DNA of 64,000 nucleotides, from positions 57,981,518 through 58,045,517 of the forward strand of contig CM055869.1 of NCBI GenBank assembly GCA_029582165.1. The letters run 5' to 3'. This document shows positions 10,995-26,260 of this stretch, piece by piece. The DNA is from Portulaca oleracea. Taxonomy: Eukaryota; Streptophyta; Magnoliopsida; Caryophyllales; Portulacaceae. Positions within the stretch are counted from its first letter, which is position 1. Every line of letters begins with the position of its first letter. Under the pieces are notes generated by a model. That model had not been told where the DNA came from. It made no database searches and saw only the letters and a program-made list of their open reading frames with translations. The translations under genes were made by a program, and so were the position numbers.

Positions 10995-13047
10995 AAAAGT
11001 ATTTGACAAATACCCTTGGTTAGATTTTCCTATATTAATTTCTTACAATCAATTTATCACATAAAAATTTGGTATGCTTCAATACATATCGTGAACTTAA
11101 ATATATCCACCACAATTTACTGTATAATTTATGTAAATGCCGCCCAATTCTTTTGTCAGAGTAGAATTTTAAATTGTCATTGCCTTGTTTTACCTTACCA
11201 TCTAAAAAACATGACTATACTTTTAGATAATTTATATTAAAAAAAATTTATTCAATTTGTAAAGATTATTTAAAAATAAAAAAAAAAATAAGTAATATGA
11301 CATTTACCTATTTATACTAATTTATTTATTTTTCTTTATCTAAATGTACATTTTTTTAGATTATTGAAAGCCAATAGATTTAAAGTTCGAATAATACAGC
11401 AAAAATAGCTACAATGCAGCAAATAACCAACTCCAAAAAATAAAGGCTACAACCTAACACTGCTAAACTTCAGCAAACAGCAAGGATTATCGCACACACG
11501 ATAACAAAAAACCTTCACATCTCAATCACGATGTTAAAAGGTCAATAATTTCAGTTTGGTGGATTGTCGAGAACTCGCGCACCTATAGCATTATCAATAA
11601 TCACAATCTTTCTGTCTATCTAAATTGTACCTTCCATATACTTTTCTATGCTAAAAAAGCACAAGCATGTGGGTGGAAATGTGGGGCAATTAAGTACTGC
11701 TCCTAGTCAGAGGTTTGTAAATTGGGTGGAACATGGAGAATTTTTTACTTTATTTTTGTGAGGTCTCCTTTAAAGGATGGTTGTTATACTATGAAGGTAA
11801 GAGGAAATTGATTATCATGACAAAGAGCTGAATTGTAGTTCCCATCTTATAGGATAAGAATACCCTCATTACTTATCCAATAAATTATGTTCTCTCGTGA
11901 CCAAGTCCATTTCAAAATTTCTTTAAATTAAATGAATTTTGATTATCGATTAGTCACAAATTATTGTCATTATAATTTATGGTAAGATATATTTTTAATG
12001 ATGGAATCGACTTCTGGATGTATTATTGTGCATGAGAAGAAGACTGTCTACATCTAGATTCCCTCAAATCTTGTGTCAGTGAAACCATACTGGGTTTGTT
12101 ATTATTGTTTATCTTTGTAATGACTGGGTTTGTTATCATATTATTTACCTTTGTAATGACGGTAATTTTATATTATAACTCATTGTAATTTATAAATATT
12201 CAACAATGAAAAATTAGTTAAAATGGATAAATATTTTGAGAGAGAAGTAGAAGTACGGCTACTAAAAGAATATTTATGCTAGCTTTATCTTTGATTAAGT
12301 CAAAATTCAAATCTAACATTCAATTAATCTTAGAAATTCTATGCATTTCTTGTATGGAAGTGAAATTATTAGTACATGTTGAGTTGTTGCAAATCTTAAA
12401 CAAAGTAATGTTGTTACTTTTTTCTCCATCGCAAGTTGCACCTTGTGATGTTCATTTAATCACATATGAAAAAAAAATCCCAAAGCAAACATAAAATCAA
12501 ATATGAAAAAAAAGTTTGGACAATTTGAAAAATTGACGAATTTTCCATGGTTTTTTGACAAATCCAACACTTTCTAGGAAAAAGATTTCTACTAAACTGT
12601 AGTTTATAATATTTGATTTACATCCTGAGATCTTGGGGAAGGCTAATAGTGTTTGGTTGAAATTGTAACTTTCCTGAAAAAAATGTTTAAAATTCCCAAA
12701 TTATCTTTATTATTTATTGTAATTTGTGTTTAGAGTTTGTAAAATTAGTATGAGTATTTTTAAAATTTATTATCTAGCAGATTTCCCAACAAGCTGCATA
12801 AAACTGTCCTTTACTTACCTATGTAAAGTTTCCTTTAAAAAAAGTGAAAAATTGTGGGATCATCATAATTTTTTCCCCAAAGTTTAAACACAACCAATCA
12901 TGGAGAGAATTGTCAACAATTCAACATGAAAATTGACCAATTTTTCCATTTTTTTTATCAACCAAATGCTCTCTAACTGACATATATTTTCATTTTATAG
13001 AGTTTTTTTTAAATGAAAAGAAACTAGATCCCATTTTTCACAATATG

Positions 13048-13200
13048 TATTAGATGCACTTGGAGCACATGCTCCAAATATTTGCGAGTGAACAATCGGT
13101 TGAATCAGAGTGAACAATCATAATAATCAGAGTGAACAATCTAATACATATGGGTGAACAATTGTAGAATTTGGAGCACGTGTTCCAGGAGCACCTAATA
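13048..13200. mobile_element. Small MITE with 22-bp internal repeats
   Basis: The ends TATTAGATGCACTTGGAGCA and, inverted, TATTAGGTGCTCCTGGAACA form terminal inverted repeats of about 28 bp. The centre holds four GTGAACAAT motifs spaced 22 bp apart (about 13088-13165). A partial relative lies at about 52160-52250. The superfamily is uncertain. Confidence 0.6.
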
Positions 13201-13721
13201 AATTGTACATTTTTCATAACGTTGAGTACATTTATTGTAGAATATATTTTTTTTGTAAAAACAAATAAAAGTACATTAATTATGCCTTCCAATCCAATAC
13301 TACCAATTTTCATAGTCACACATCCTAGACACAAAAAAGGAGACATCAATTATTATTTTGGCCATACTTGAAAATAATTAAAAGCCTCCATAAAAAAAGA
13401 AAATAATTAAAAGGAAATAAAAGAATTGTTAAGATTTAAGAAAAATAGAAAATCAATAGGAGTAATAATAATAAGAGAGAAAAAGTAACAAGTTTCGGAA
13501 AGACAAAACAAATTGGGTTTGGGGGTGGCGTCTTTCATCAACTCTCTCTCATCAACTCTTGTGTTGATTTTGTCTCTCTCAAACCCAAATGCAAATTCAA
13601 TAAACCAATCAGATTCGCAAAATCCCACAAATTATACGACTCCATCTCCCTCTCTCTCTAGCTTTCTCTCTCCTCCATCTTCATCTTCGTAGAAGAAGCT
13701 CCTCTGGTATCTTCAACCCCA

Positions 13722-13807
13722 CTGTGTTTGTCTTGTGTTCTTCCCCAATTCAGCTAGGGTTCAACGTGTTTGTGTTGTGTTCTTCCCCAATTCAGCTAGG
13801 ATTCAAG
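13722..13807 (+). repeat. Tandem duplication (~43 bp) in the 5' leader of the TBC gene
   Basis: The block ending in CTTCCCCAATTCAGCTAGG is present twice in a row just upstream of the start codon. It contains no ATG, so it adds no upstream open frame. Confidence 0.8.
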
Positions 13808-13836
13808 GTGAGGTGGTGATAATTCGGTCAGAAAGT

Positions 13837-16800
13837 ATGTGTCCGGCGGAGATTGTGCCCGAATTGCCCGGATCATTGCAGGGTCATCAATCGATGGCGA
13901 TGGCGTCCAATTTTCGCCATCTTAGGAGCGTCAGATGGCGGATTGATCTTGGGGTTCTGCCCTCGTCTCCATCGTCCACCATTGATGACCTTCGTCGTGT
14001 TACGGCCGATTCTCGCCGGAGGTAAAAACCCTATTTTGGAGCTTAATTGGGATTTGATTGGGTTTTTTAGGGTTTTCTTATCTAGGGTTTTGATTTTCTT
14101 CATCATTTTAGTTTGATGATGATTGGGAGCTTCTTTTTTGTCTGATTGTAGTGGTTTTTGATTAGGATCAGAGAAACTGTTTCGGATTAATTTTGTAGCT
14201 ATGTGAGATTGCTACACCCTAGAATTTGTGTTTATTTAGGTGGTTGCTTATATCCTGATTGATATTAGTTGCTCTTTAGAGCAAACTAATAGCTGATTTC
14301 AAAAGGATGCCGTCAGTTTGTTGTTGTTGTTGTTGTTTAAAAATGGATTTTTTATCTTATATAAATAACGAAAATTTCGATGAGAGATGCTTTAATTTGG
14401 ATTGTAATGGACTAAAACTAAATGCCTCGTTTTTAAATTTGGCTCTATTAGAACTAGTCTCTCCAAATTGCACGATTAAGGGGTAAGATAACTATATCCG
14501 CCCCCTCTAGACCTCGCCGTGTGGCGGGATTTTCGAGTATTTTTTGGATTTGGAATGTTGAGCATTTTATCTGCTCATTTGTGATGGGAAAGCATCTGCT
14601 TCCTAATTGTGAATTGATGGAATATGCTGAAAGAAAAATGCATAATGATATACTGTTATGGGGTGCCAAATCTTGATTGCATCAAACTCTTTATCCGGGT
14701 GGAACTGCTTGCGATTGCAGAAAAAAGTAGTTGAAATGGGGTTTTAGTAAACATTTTAACGTTCCTCTGAAAACCGTTAAAACATCTTTTCCCTCTTTAA
14801 ACAACGAAGATTTTGAGTATTTGGATTTTGTGCATCCTTGTCTGCGAAGGAAGGTTACGATTCTGTGACTTTAGTTGGCTGGAATTCTGTCCATCTTAAA
14901 CATCTCTCTTAGATAAAGTAGATCTATGTAGATTTAACAATGAGCTGATTGTAGTCACCTGTAGTGTGAATGTATTTATCATATGAGAGGAATGTATTGC
15001 TTTTTATTAATGTTTTATGTAGACTAATCTTATGTCATTATGCCCCAGATATGCTGGTTTAAGGAAGCACCTCCTCATTGATCCTCATGTCCGCAAACTC
15101 GGTAATGATTGTCTGGATCTAGCTGTTGATAACCCGCTTTCGCAGAATCCAGGTGAGTTGGAGTTCGTATTTACTTTGTAATTTTGCTGTTGCTGCCTGA
15201 TTTTTTACGCAAAGCTGGATAACTGGCGGATCATTAGACAAGGATGTTAGTCATTGTTATTGTGAAAGCTAAACTAATCTAATTCTGATGTCATTTTAAC
15301 AAAACCGTATTTGTATTACATGACATAACCCAAGCTAAACTAAACTAATTCTGATCTATCCTTATAATATCAACAAATGCCCACGGGTTGTTGAATTACG
15401 CTTGTAGAGTACAATATCAACAAATGGCCATCATTTCTTGTGTAACGATTGGTCTGTTTTTGCAGATAGCATGTGGGGTCGCTTTTTCTTAAATGCCGAG
15501 TTGGAACAAACGGTTGATAAAGATTTGTCTCGTTTATATCCTGAGCATGAGAATTATTTCCAAACTGCTGGATGTCAAGGCATGCTAAGGCGAATCTTAT
15601 TGTTGTGGTGCCTCAGGCATCCTGAATGTGGCTACAGACAAGGTATTACCAGTTTCCATGAATGAAGTAAAGTTGATTTTCTAGTTTCCATTGTCTAAAC
15701 TCTTATACGGCCTCCTTCCCATTTTATCTATCGCTATGGTTTACGCATAAGTCAAATATTGAAAATTTGACCATTAATTTCTTAATGTATATAATGATCT
15801 ATGATATAGATCGACTATCATTAGATTTGTTATGAAAAATTCTGTCATAGGGGTACAATGTTATAATGTTGGTAAACTATTATTGTGAGAAACAATCGGT
15901 CAAAGATGAACATTAAAGACGGTGAGGTATTTAGTAAGTGACAGGTAAAATGGGAAGGAGGGTTTATTTACCAAAGAGGTTTCAATGAGTAACGGCTTCT
16001 CTTTTGGCCCTTTGTTTGTAGGAATGCACGAACTTTTGGCCCCTTTGTTGTACGTATTTCATGCGGACATACAACATCTTAATGAAATTCGGAAGCTTTA
16101 TGGAGACCACTTTGTGGACAAATTCGACGAGTTCCATGAAGATCACGATTTCGATTTCAAAATATCTTCAAGTTCCTCGGAAGATGATGATCGCTTTCAA
16201 GAGCAGCCCAAGAAGCACACAAATCTTACTGATCTTGATGACAATGTACAAAGCATTGTTTTGCTTAGTGACCCTTATGGAGCGGAGGGTGAGCTTGGGA
16301 TTGTTTTATCCGAACGGTTTATGGAGCATGATGTGTATTGCATGTTTGATGCTTTAATGAGTGGGGCCGGTGGTAGTGTAGCTATGGCAGTATTCTTCAC
16401 CCATAATTCTCCTGCAAGTGCTCCTGCCCAAACCGGTGTAGCCCCAGTTATTGAAGCTTCATTGGCACTTTACCACTTACTCTCCATTGTTGACTCTTCG
16501 CTGTATAGTCACCTTGTTGAACTCGGCGTTGAGCCTCAATATTTCGCTCTTCGTTGGTTGCGGGTTTTGTTTGGGCGTGAGTTTTCTCTTGAACACTTGC
16601 TGGTAATTTGGGACGAGATATTCTCATTTGACAACAGCAAACCACCTAACAACAATGATCCCGGTGTCTTGAATTCTCCCAGGGGAGCTTTTATCTCAGC
16701 CATGGCTGTTTCCATGATGCTCCATTTGAGATCGTCTCTGCTCGCTACTGAATATGTCACCACTTGTCTCCAGAGGCTTCTGAATTTTCCTGAAGAGGTG

Positions 16801-18691
16801 GATCTACCGAAACTGATCGGAAAAGCAAAGTCTTTGGTGAGTCTTGCGATGGAGGCTAATGTTAGTTCATATTCAACTCCATTGATCGTGGACGGCAGCT
16901 CTGGCAAGCCGGTGAGCACAAAAGGTCACCATAGTCATAGTCTTTCATTTGACTCAAGCTCACCCCAAACACCACTCGGTGTTGTACCTGAGAGATATTG
17001 GGAGGAGAAATGGAGAGTTATGCAGGAGGAAGAAGAAACCAAGAAGAAAAGCTCTCCAAATCTTCCACCTCCTAAGAAGAAGGGTTGGACCGAGAAGATT
17101 AAGATGAAATTATCACGAACGGAGTCAGACCCGTGTCCATCGAAAAGGGAAAGGAGGGAAAGAAACCACAAGTCATCTATCAGAAGAAGTTTGCTCGATG
17201 ATTTAGCCCGGCAACTTAACGCTGATGAAGATGGCGAAGAAGTAGGAAGAGGCGGGCAAAAAAATGAATCATCTAGCCATAACGGTCCCGATTCTGTTGA
17301 ATCTGATCTCACTGTCAAAGATGTTGTGGTGGAAAGAGTGTCTTATATTGACAAGATATGTGCACCAAGCAATGTCATTGATGATTTGGTCCAACAGCTT
17401 GGTACCGATGAAGATACTGAGCAAATAGTGCATGACAACGGATCCGATGTTGTGGTAAAAAATGTGGTGGTGGACAGAATGTCTTATATAAATAAGATAT
17501 GTTCGACTCAAAGCGAAGATCATTCTCCTGCATTTTCAGAGCCAGCAAGTCCAACTGAAAATGACACCGAGAAGAGCAGCACCGAGTCAAGCATGTCCCA
17601 TGACATGATGGATGGTGAACATCAAAACTCTTATTCTTTCAAATCTGCCATCGAAGAGGAGGAGGAGGAGCCGGACCTTCCAATTTCTGACGGTCCGAAC
17701 GCGAATGATTCTGGAGAATGCAGCACCGGTGATAGTTCATCTGATGCTGCGAATCCTGCTGGTGGGTCATCATCTGGTCCTGAAAATGCTCCAAAGGAAC
17801 CACTGAGAACCATTTCGAGGGAATTGAAGGCCTTGTCTGGGAGGTTCCAGTGGCTGTTTAAATTTGGGCGGAGTAATAATGTTAATCCGGGTGAGGGAAG
17901 TTCCGGTAAAAGGGTCCATGCTGAGGATGCAAAATCTGCTGATGGTGGAAGTCTTCAGGAGAGTAAAGTGAGACTATCTGCTGATGATGCGAACCGCAAT
18001 CCTCTGAATGTGAAAGTGGATGGCTGTGACCAGAATTTGGCCTCTACCTTGAGGAATCTTGGGCAGTCTATGATGGAGAATATTCAGGTATATCTCTGTG
18101 ATTCCTGCTTTCTAGGATTGCCGTTTTCTTTGATGCATTTGTTTCCTATGGTTGCCCTTTCTTTGAGTGTTGAGTTGAAGTGCTTTTAGTCATTTAGCAA
18201 AAACCATCAAGCTTTTGCCCTCCTGAACTAAATCTTCTTGGTTTCTTGTCTTTCAATCTGTTTTTCAAAGGTTTTTCATTTGGGTCTCTTTTGGTGTCTA
18301 AATTGTTTTCCGAAGTGCTTTTCTCGAAAGGCTTTTCGCGTGTCTGCAGGGATATGGCTCCTACATTAGACACCCACACATCGTTTTGCAGCGAGATTGT
18401 AGGGTTAACCTGCACCAGTCTCTCTGAATCTTAGTGCATTGTTCAATGGACAATCTTGCAAATGCTTATAAATGCAAAATCCATGCCGGTTTTAAGCTCT
18501 AACCATTGGCATTGAACTGACATCACGTGCCACTCTGATAGGTACTGGAGTCAGCATTCCAGCAGGAGAAGAACCAAGCAGGAACAATCGAGCACCTTTC
18601 CAAACACGCCCTTGTCGAGAAAGGTCAAGTTACAGCCATTGCTGCGCTAACCGAGCTCCGGAAGATTAGCAATCTCCTGAGAGAGATGTGA
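13837..18691 (+). CDS. TBC1D5-like Rab GTPase-activating protein
   Basis: Five exons: 13837-14021, 15049-15152, 15466-15642, 16022-18087, 18542-18691, giving about 893 aa; all junctions are GT-AG and in phase. The N-terminal half is a TBC domain: an R-x-x-x-W motif (LRSVRWRIDLGVLP), then V-x-x-D-x-x-R (VDKDLSR, the arginine finger) and Y-x-Q-G-M (YRQGMHELLAPL, glutamine finger), so both catalytic fingers are present. The order and spacing match the TBC1D5 type, which in other organisms acts in endosome/retromer traffic by stimulating GTP hydrolysis on Rabs. The C-terminal half is a long charged, serine-rich tail with several acidic runs and ends in a short helical region (SAFQQEKNQ...LRKISNLLREM). 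13837 is the first in-frame ATG. A Stowaway MITE sits in intron 3. The Rab target cannot be read from sequence. Confidence 0.9.
15708..15964. mobile_element. Stowaway-type MITE in intron 3 of the TBC gene
   Basis: The left end CGGCCTCCTTCCCATTTTAT and the right end GTAAAATGGGAAGGAGGG are inverted partners with TA flanks. It lies 65 bp after the donor and 57 bp before the acceptor, so the intron is mostly transposon. Confidence 0.75.
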
Positions 18692-19379
18692 TATGAGGCC
18701 TGGTTTTTTCACTTCGAATATAATCTGTATATACCATTATTTTTTTGTAGCTATATGCAATGATATCCAATAAAAAAGAAAAGGGAGTTTTGGTCATTGG
18801 TGGTTGTCCATTTCTTGTGGTTAGACTAAATTTTGTGGGTGCCTGAAAAGGCTGAGTTGTAAATGAACTAGTGAGATCTTCATTCATAAATCAGTATCCA
18901 CTTCAAATGTTTAATTAGTTTATATTTGTGTACCATTGATGTTAGACTGCCTACATTTAGATCTATTGACACAATACAAAAGTAAGTTAAATAGTTATTG
19001 TTGTATGAATGTGTATATTTTCCGAAGTTGAAGCATAGAAGGTGACCAAGTCGATGGCGATGCTTTTATTGTGCATTGTATATGACTGCATGAGAGAATT
19101 TAGTTTCTTTCCATCAAAGAAAGCAAAACAAAATTTGGATTTGAATATTTGATTATAGGCAATTTGTTCTTAATCCTTTTATTTATCTATATGTATTTGT
19201 GAAGTGAAAATTCTTTGTGCACTTATGTCTACATGGTTCTTGCCTCTTTGGAGTGTATACACCCAAAATTAGGATAGAAGAGTTCACAAACAACCATTGA
19301 TGATTATTTTCTTATAAACGAGACAACATAATCTTGAATACCCACTCTCTGTCTCTCCAATTTCAAATTTGATCGAAAC
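18692..19379. other. 3' flank of the TBC gene
   Basis: The 3'UTR probably ends near an AATAAAAAAG stretch at about 18768-18780. Nothing else is recognisable. Confidence 0.5.
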
Positions 19380-19859
19380 CTCAACGTAGGCGCTTGGCCC
19401 GGCTTGGGCATGTTGCCCGTGGTCATGGGAGACAACATTGTCCTTCAGGGAGAGTGGCGCTTTGGTTGTCTGGTTGTGCGTTTTTTTGTGCTCTGGTGGT
19501 CGTTGTGTTTGGTTGCTTCGTGGGGGAAGCTGTGAAGTGGCGTCGCGGTGGTGTGCCCGATTAATTCGAATCGGTCGTTGCGACCTTTATTATTTACGTT
19601 TGATTACCTAACTTCTCCAAAGGTTAAAAAGTGTTTTTCTTTGGCTTTGTTTTGGCTTTCGTTTGGATGGTGGTGTAAGGAAGGTCATTTGGGATGACTC
19701 ATAATTTATCTATTGTTTCTAGATGTTTTGAATCGAAAGGTGAGTTATCCTTGCTTGTTTCTTCCATTTCTTTAAATAATGAAACTTTGAATTTGGTGAT
19801 AATGACTGCCTTTTTTTAGGGTAAGTGGAATTTTTTCTATACTCAAGGAATTGGCTATG

Positions 19860-20259
19860 TTGTCAAAACTGGATCGGACCGGTCGGTTCAACCGTGAACC
19901 GTTCAGTTGACCAAATCGGTTCTGGGTTTGACTATGGAAGTTGGTTCAACCGTTAAAGAAACGCCAAAATTGATTGACTATAACAGTCCATGGTCAGGCC
20001 AGAATTTTGATAGTTTAATTTAAAAAAAATCAGTTTATGACCGGTTCAATTAGGTTTTGATCGGTTCATGCATGTTAAATTATTTTGGTTGTTTGATTAT
20101 TTTTGAAGTATATGAAAAAAAATTAATTTGTGGCTGGTTCATACCGATTTTGACCGGTTCAACCGTGAACAGGATCAACCAGTCTAACCAACTCGTCCGA
20201 CCAGCTGAACCATTCATCCCCTATGTCAACCGGTTCGGTGACCGGTCCGATTCTGACAA
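19860..20259. mobile_element. MITE (TTGTCA...TGACAA type) inserted in the LINE remnant
   Basis: It begins TTGTCAAAACTGGATCGGAC and ends GTCCGATTCTGACAA; the ends are inverted repeats and the interior is full of CCGGTTCAACCG-like motifs. GGAATTGGCTATG precedes it and GGAATTGGTTGTG follows (11 of 13 identical), which looks like a long target duplication, as for Mutator-type elements, though 13 bp is longer than usual. Confidence 0.65.
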
Positions 20260-20585
20260 GGAATTGGTTGTGTTGTTAGAGGTTCTTAAACCTAATGGTA
20301 AGCCTACTTCCCTCTGAATGTGTCTGTGAAGTCAGTAGTTTTTAGTACAAGAGATTTAGGTTATTATCTTTATTTGTGGACAACTTGTCTGTTGGGGTTG
20401 ATTATATTTGTTTGAATAACTTATTTGTGAAATTTGGATTTGCCATAGATGTAAACATTCCTGGCAAAGTGGGAAGGAATGGTAAGAAATTTGAGTTTAT
20501 TCATTTTAAAGAGTAAGCATTAAGCAAGCGGGTTTCAATGCTAATCAATCCTTAAATAGTTTGATGTTTCATGGGTCTGTCTTGA

Positions 20586-21203
20586 GTGTTGGGTGGGCAA
20601 GATTTAAAAAAAAAGGAGTCTTTTCCTTGTTTGAGGGGAGACTCTATCAAGTGGATTTGGGTCCATAAGGCTAAGTTGGTTAATGTGGTTCAATCTTCAC
20701 TTTCGGTGTTTCCAAATGATACCCAAGGTGGTGACTCTGTTGACTCTTTGGACGCATATCGAACCATTTCAAACTCGATTTGTGTAGGTTTGAGTCATTC
20801 AAGAGATGACTCAGGTGCCTCTAGCTCTCTTGGTAATATTCCTCTCATTATGCATTTGTATAAGGATAAGCTTTCTAAGTCCGATTAGAATGATAGTGAG
20901 AACACTTTGTATGTCCAGTATGAGTATGATTTTCCTTCTGGTCTCGGGGACTCTTTCCCAGTAGCTCGAAAGTTGTTATTAGGAAAAACAAGGAAGAAGA
21001 AAGATAATGCTTTGATGAATTCTAAATGGAGGAGGATACTAAATGTTGCTCGAAAGGAACAATCTACCTCTTATGAATATCCTAGGAAGCTGAAAGATTT
21101 TAAAGATACAGACATAGAGCTGACACGCTTGAGTAAAACTGTGAGAAAGGTTTGTAGTATATACGTTGTCGACAGGAGGGATGTCGAAAGAAAAGAAGTT
21201 TAA
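20586..21203 (+). pseudogene. Broken C-terminal part of the LINE RRM protein
   Basis: Two adjacent stretches, 20586-20888 and 20907-21203, are in the same frame and separated by a single TAG at 20886-20888. Together they read as a serine/aspartate-rich region, then FPSGLGDSFPVARKLLLGK, a lysine-rich cluster, and the final helical segment (DTDIELTRLSKTVRKV). Upstream of 20586 the frame is lost to stops. It is a decayed transposon protein, not a host gene. Confidence 0.5.
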
Positions 21204-21454
21204 TCGTTTGATATCTTTATGAAGTGGTTTTGTAGAATTGGTTGTGCTATTACAAGTCACTTGTTATATATCTTTTAGTTGTTTACATGTTTTATTTTTT
21301 AACTATTTTGCTGATTTGTCGATCTTTGTATTATCTCTAATGCAAATTTTATCTTTTTAATTATTAAAAAAGTAAAAAGGAGACAATGTTTTCAAGTTCT
21401 TAGTTGAATTTGATATTTGGAACATGTTTTTTCATAATCAAAACACAACAAAAG

Positions 21455-22203
21455 ATGACTTGGAGGTACCTATTTTTTTGTGAAAATGATTTCTAGGACC
21501 CCATATTTTGAAAACTAATTTCGAAGTCTCTTTCTTTATGTGCTAATAATTATCAAGACCCACTATATTAATAAAAATCTATTAAAAGGGGTTGTAACTT
21601 TTTATATTTATAGAGAAGGGTTTAAAATAAGGACATTTTATGCACAATAGGATTTTTTTTTGAGATTTTTATTAAAACATGTTAAAATAAACACTCTTAA
21701 CTCTTTATGATAACTTTAATGGTATTAGTTATCACAATCAACTACTTAAACCTCAAAAACTGTACTTGCTTATGATAACTTTAATAATTTGACAGTCCAA
21801 CACAACTACGTTAAGATATCAGTCAAAATTCTCTAGTTAAGTTAATTTTTTTTTCCTAAGCACGGTGAGTCTATAACCACAGAAAATACAATTTTTGAGG
21901 TATAAGTAGTAGATTGCGATAACTAATACCATTAAAATTATCATAAAGAGTTAAGAGTGTTTATTTTAAATTTTTAACATATTTTAATAAAAATCTCAAA
22001 AAATTATATTTTTGCATAAAATGTCCTTGTTTTAAACTATTTTCTATAAATATAAAAAGTTAAAACCCCTTTTAATAGGCTTTTTAAAAATAGTGGGTCT
22101 TAATAATTATTAGCACATAAAAAAAGGAACTTCAAAATTAGTTTTTCAAAATGTGAGGTCCTAGAAATCATTTTCAAAAAAAAGATAGGTACCTCAAAGT
22201 TAT
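21455..22203. mobile_element. Large foldback element upstream of RPL5
   Basis: The left arm (about 21460-21770) and right arm (about 21890-22200) are inverted copies of about 310 bp around a 120-bp loop. Shared blocks include GAGGTACCTAT, GAAAATGATTTCTAGGACC, AATAATTATTAGCACATAAA (right arm sense) and TTATGATAACTTTAATGGTA. No coding capacity. The right edge is about 230 bp from the probable start of RPL5 transcription. Target duplication and superfamily are unclear. Confidence 0.75.
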
Positions 22204-22461
22204 TTTTTAAAAATACAATGAGACACGGGAAAAATAACTCACTTGAAGAAATGATTCATTTTCATAGGATTTTTGAATTTTGACCACCAAAACATCCTCT
22301 AAATATAAAACTTTAAACTTTAGCCATACAAAAAATAAATATAAAAACTTTACTTTTTCCCAACCAAAAAGAAAGAAAAAAAACGAAAAAAGGAATAAAA
22401 CTTAGGTTTGGTGGAGTACGAACCTATAAACGAAGCTCAGGCTCTCTCCGAGGCTACCCGA

Positions 22462-22530
22462 AAACCCTAGAAGATCTGGACCGTCGATTTAGCTTTTTGC
22501 GATCTAGACCCTTGATCGCTTCTAGGGTTT
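22462..22530. promoter_or_regulatory. Paired telo-boxes in the RPL5 promoter/leader
   Basis: AAACCCTA at 22462-22469 and its reverse complement TAGGGTTT at 22523-22530. Telo-boxes are typical of plant ribosomal protein promoters. A pyrimidine-rich leader follows (22580-22640), typical of translation-machinery mRNAs. Confidence 0.7.
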
Positions 22531-22651
22531 TTTACCTTCTTCCACAGCCCCCTCTTAAACTCTCAGTCTCCCCCATTAATTTGCTTTCGGCCTTCTTCTT
22601 CCCTCTCTCTCTTTCCCCCCTCCCCTTCTATCTCCTCAGCAACCTTCAACA

Positions 22652-25707
<3,056 letters not shown>

Positions 25708-26260
25708 AAGCCCAGTTTAGGAGACATAGGAAGCACAAGTCTTGTTTTTTCTGGCGTCTGATTTAGTAGGACCATCAATTTTTGTTCGAGTTTGTTTTGG
25801 TTATGGCCGTTTTTGCTGTTGAGATATTATACTTAGATTTTATGGGAATGCTTGGCATTTGCAAATGGTACTTGAGTTTAATGGCATTGCCTTATTTTAA
25901 AATTGATATGTCTTAATCTTTAGGACACTTTGCTATCTCTTCTACTTCGCATTTGGGAAACCAATTGTCTATATAGTAGTATGCCATATTGTTTGTTGCT
26001 CCTAGGATGTCTTGAGACTGTTTAATCCCAGGATATCTAAAGCCATTGTTCATGATTTTTGAATACTATGGCATCATTGTCCTTTTTTTTCTAAGGTTCT
26101 AAGTAGCTAAATAATTTTGGACAAGTATTTTTTGAAGTTTTGGTAGGTCTCGATATGATATGTGTAAGATCCCATATCTCACGACCTTGCGTAATTGTTT
26201 TAGCCTTTTAGGTTGTTAGGATATGTTTGGGTAAAAATATGAAATGGTAAGGTAAATTTA

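Larger units (their letters stand above)
11008..13836. other. Intergenic, AT-rich; promoter region of the TBC gene at the right end
   Basis: No gene is supported to about 13600. It contains a small MITE at 13048-13200 and scattered Stowaway-like remnants (about 11930-12000, 12110-12240). The last 200 bases carry the pyrimidine-rich leader of the RabGAP gene. Confidence 0.55.
19380..21375 (+). mobile_element. LINE-type ORF1 (RRM) remnant ending in an A-rich tail
   Basis: Around 20360-20515 the plus strand reads like an RNA-recognition motif (LFVDNLSVGVDYICLNNLFVKFG, IDVNIPG, GKKFEFIHFKE, shown in pieces; stops and shifts intervene), as found in plant LINE ORF1 proteins. The frame resumes at 20586-20888 and 20907-21203, ending with a basic RKKKDNALMNSKWRRILNVA segment and a D-x-D-x-x-L-x-R-L motif before a stop. 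A T-rich tail and short A runs follow at about 21340-21378. No reverse transcriptase is present. A 400-bp MITE has inserted at 19860-20259. The 5' limit, set at a GC-rich start near 19380, is a guess. Confidence 0.55.

Noticed and set aside
16536..17523. Several minus-strand frames of 84-127 codons
   Set aside because: They are shadows of the long exon 4 of the RabGAP gene.
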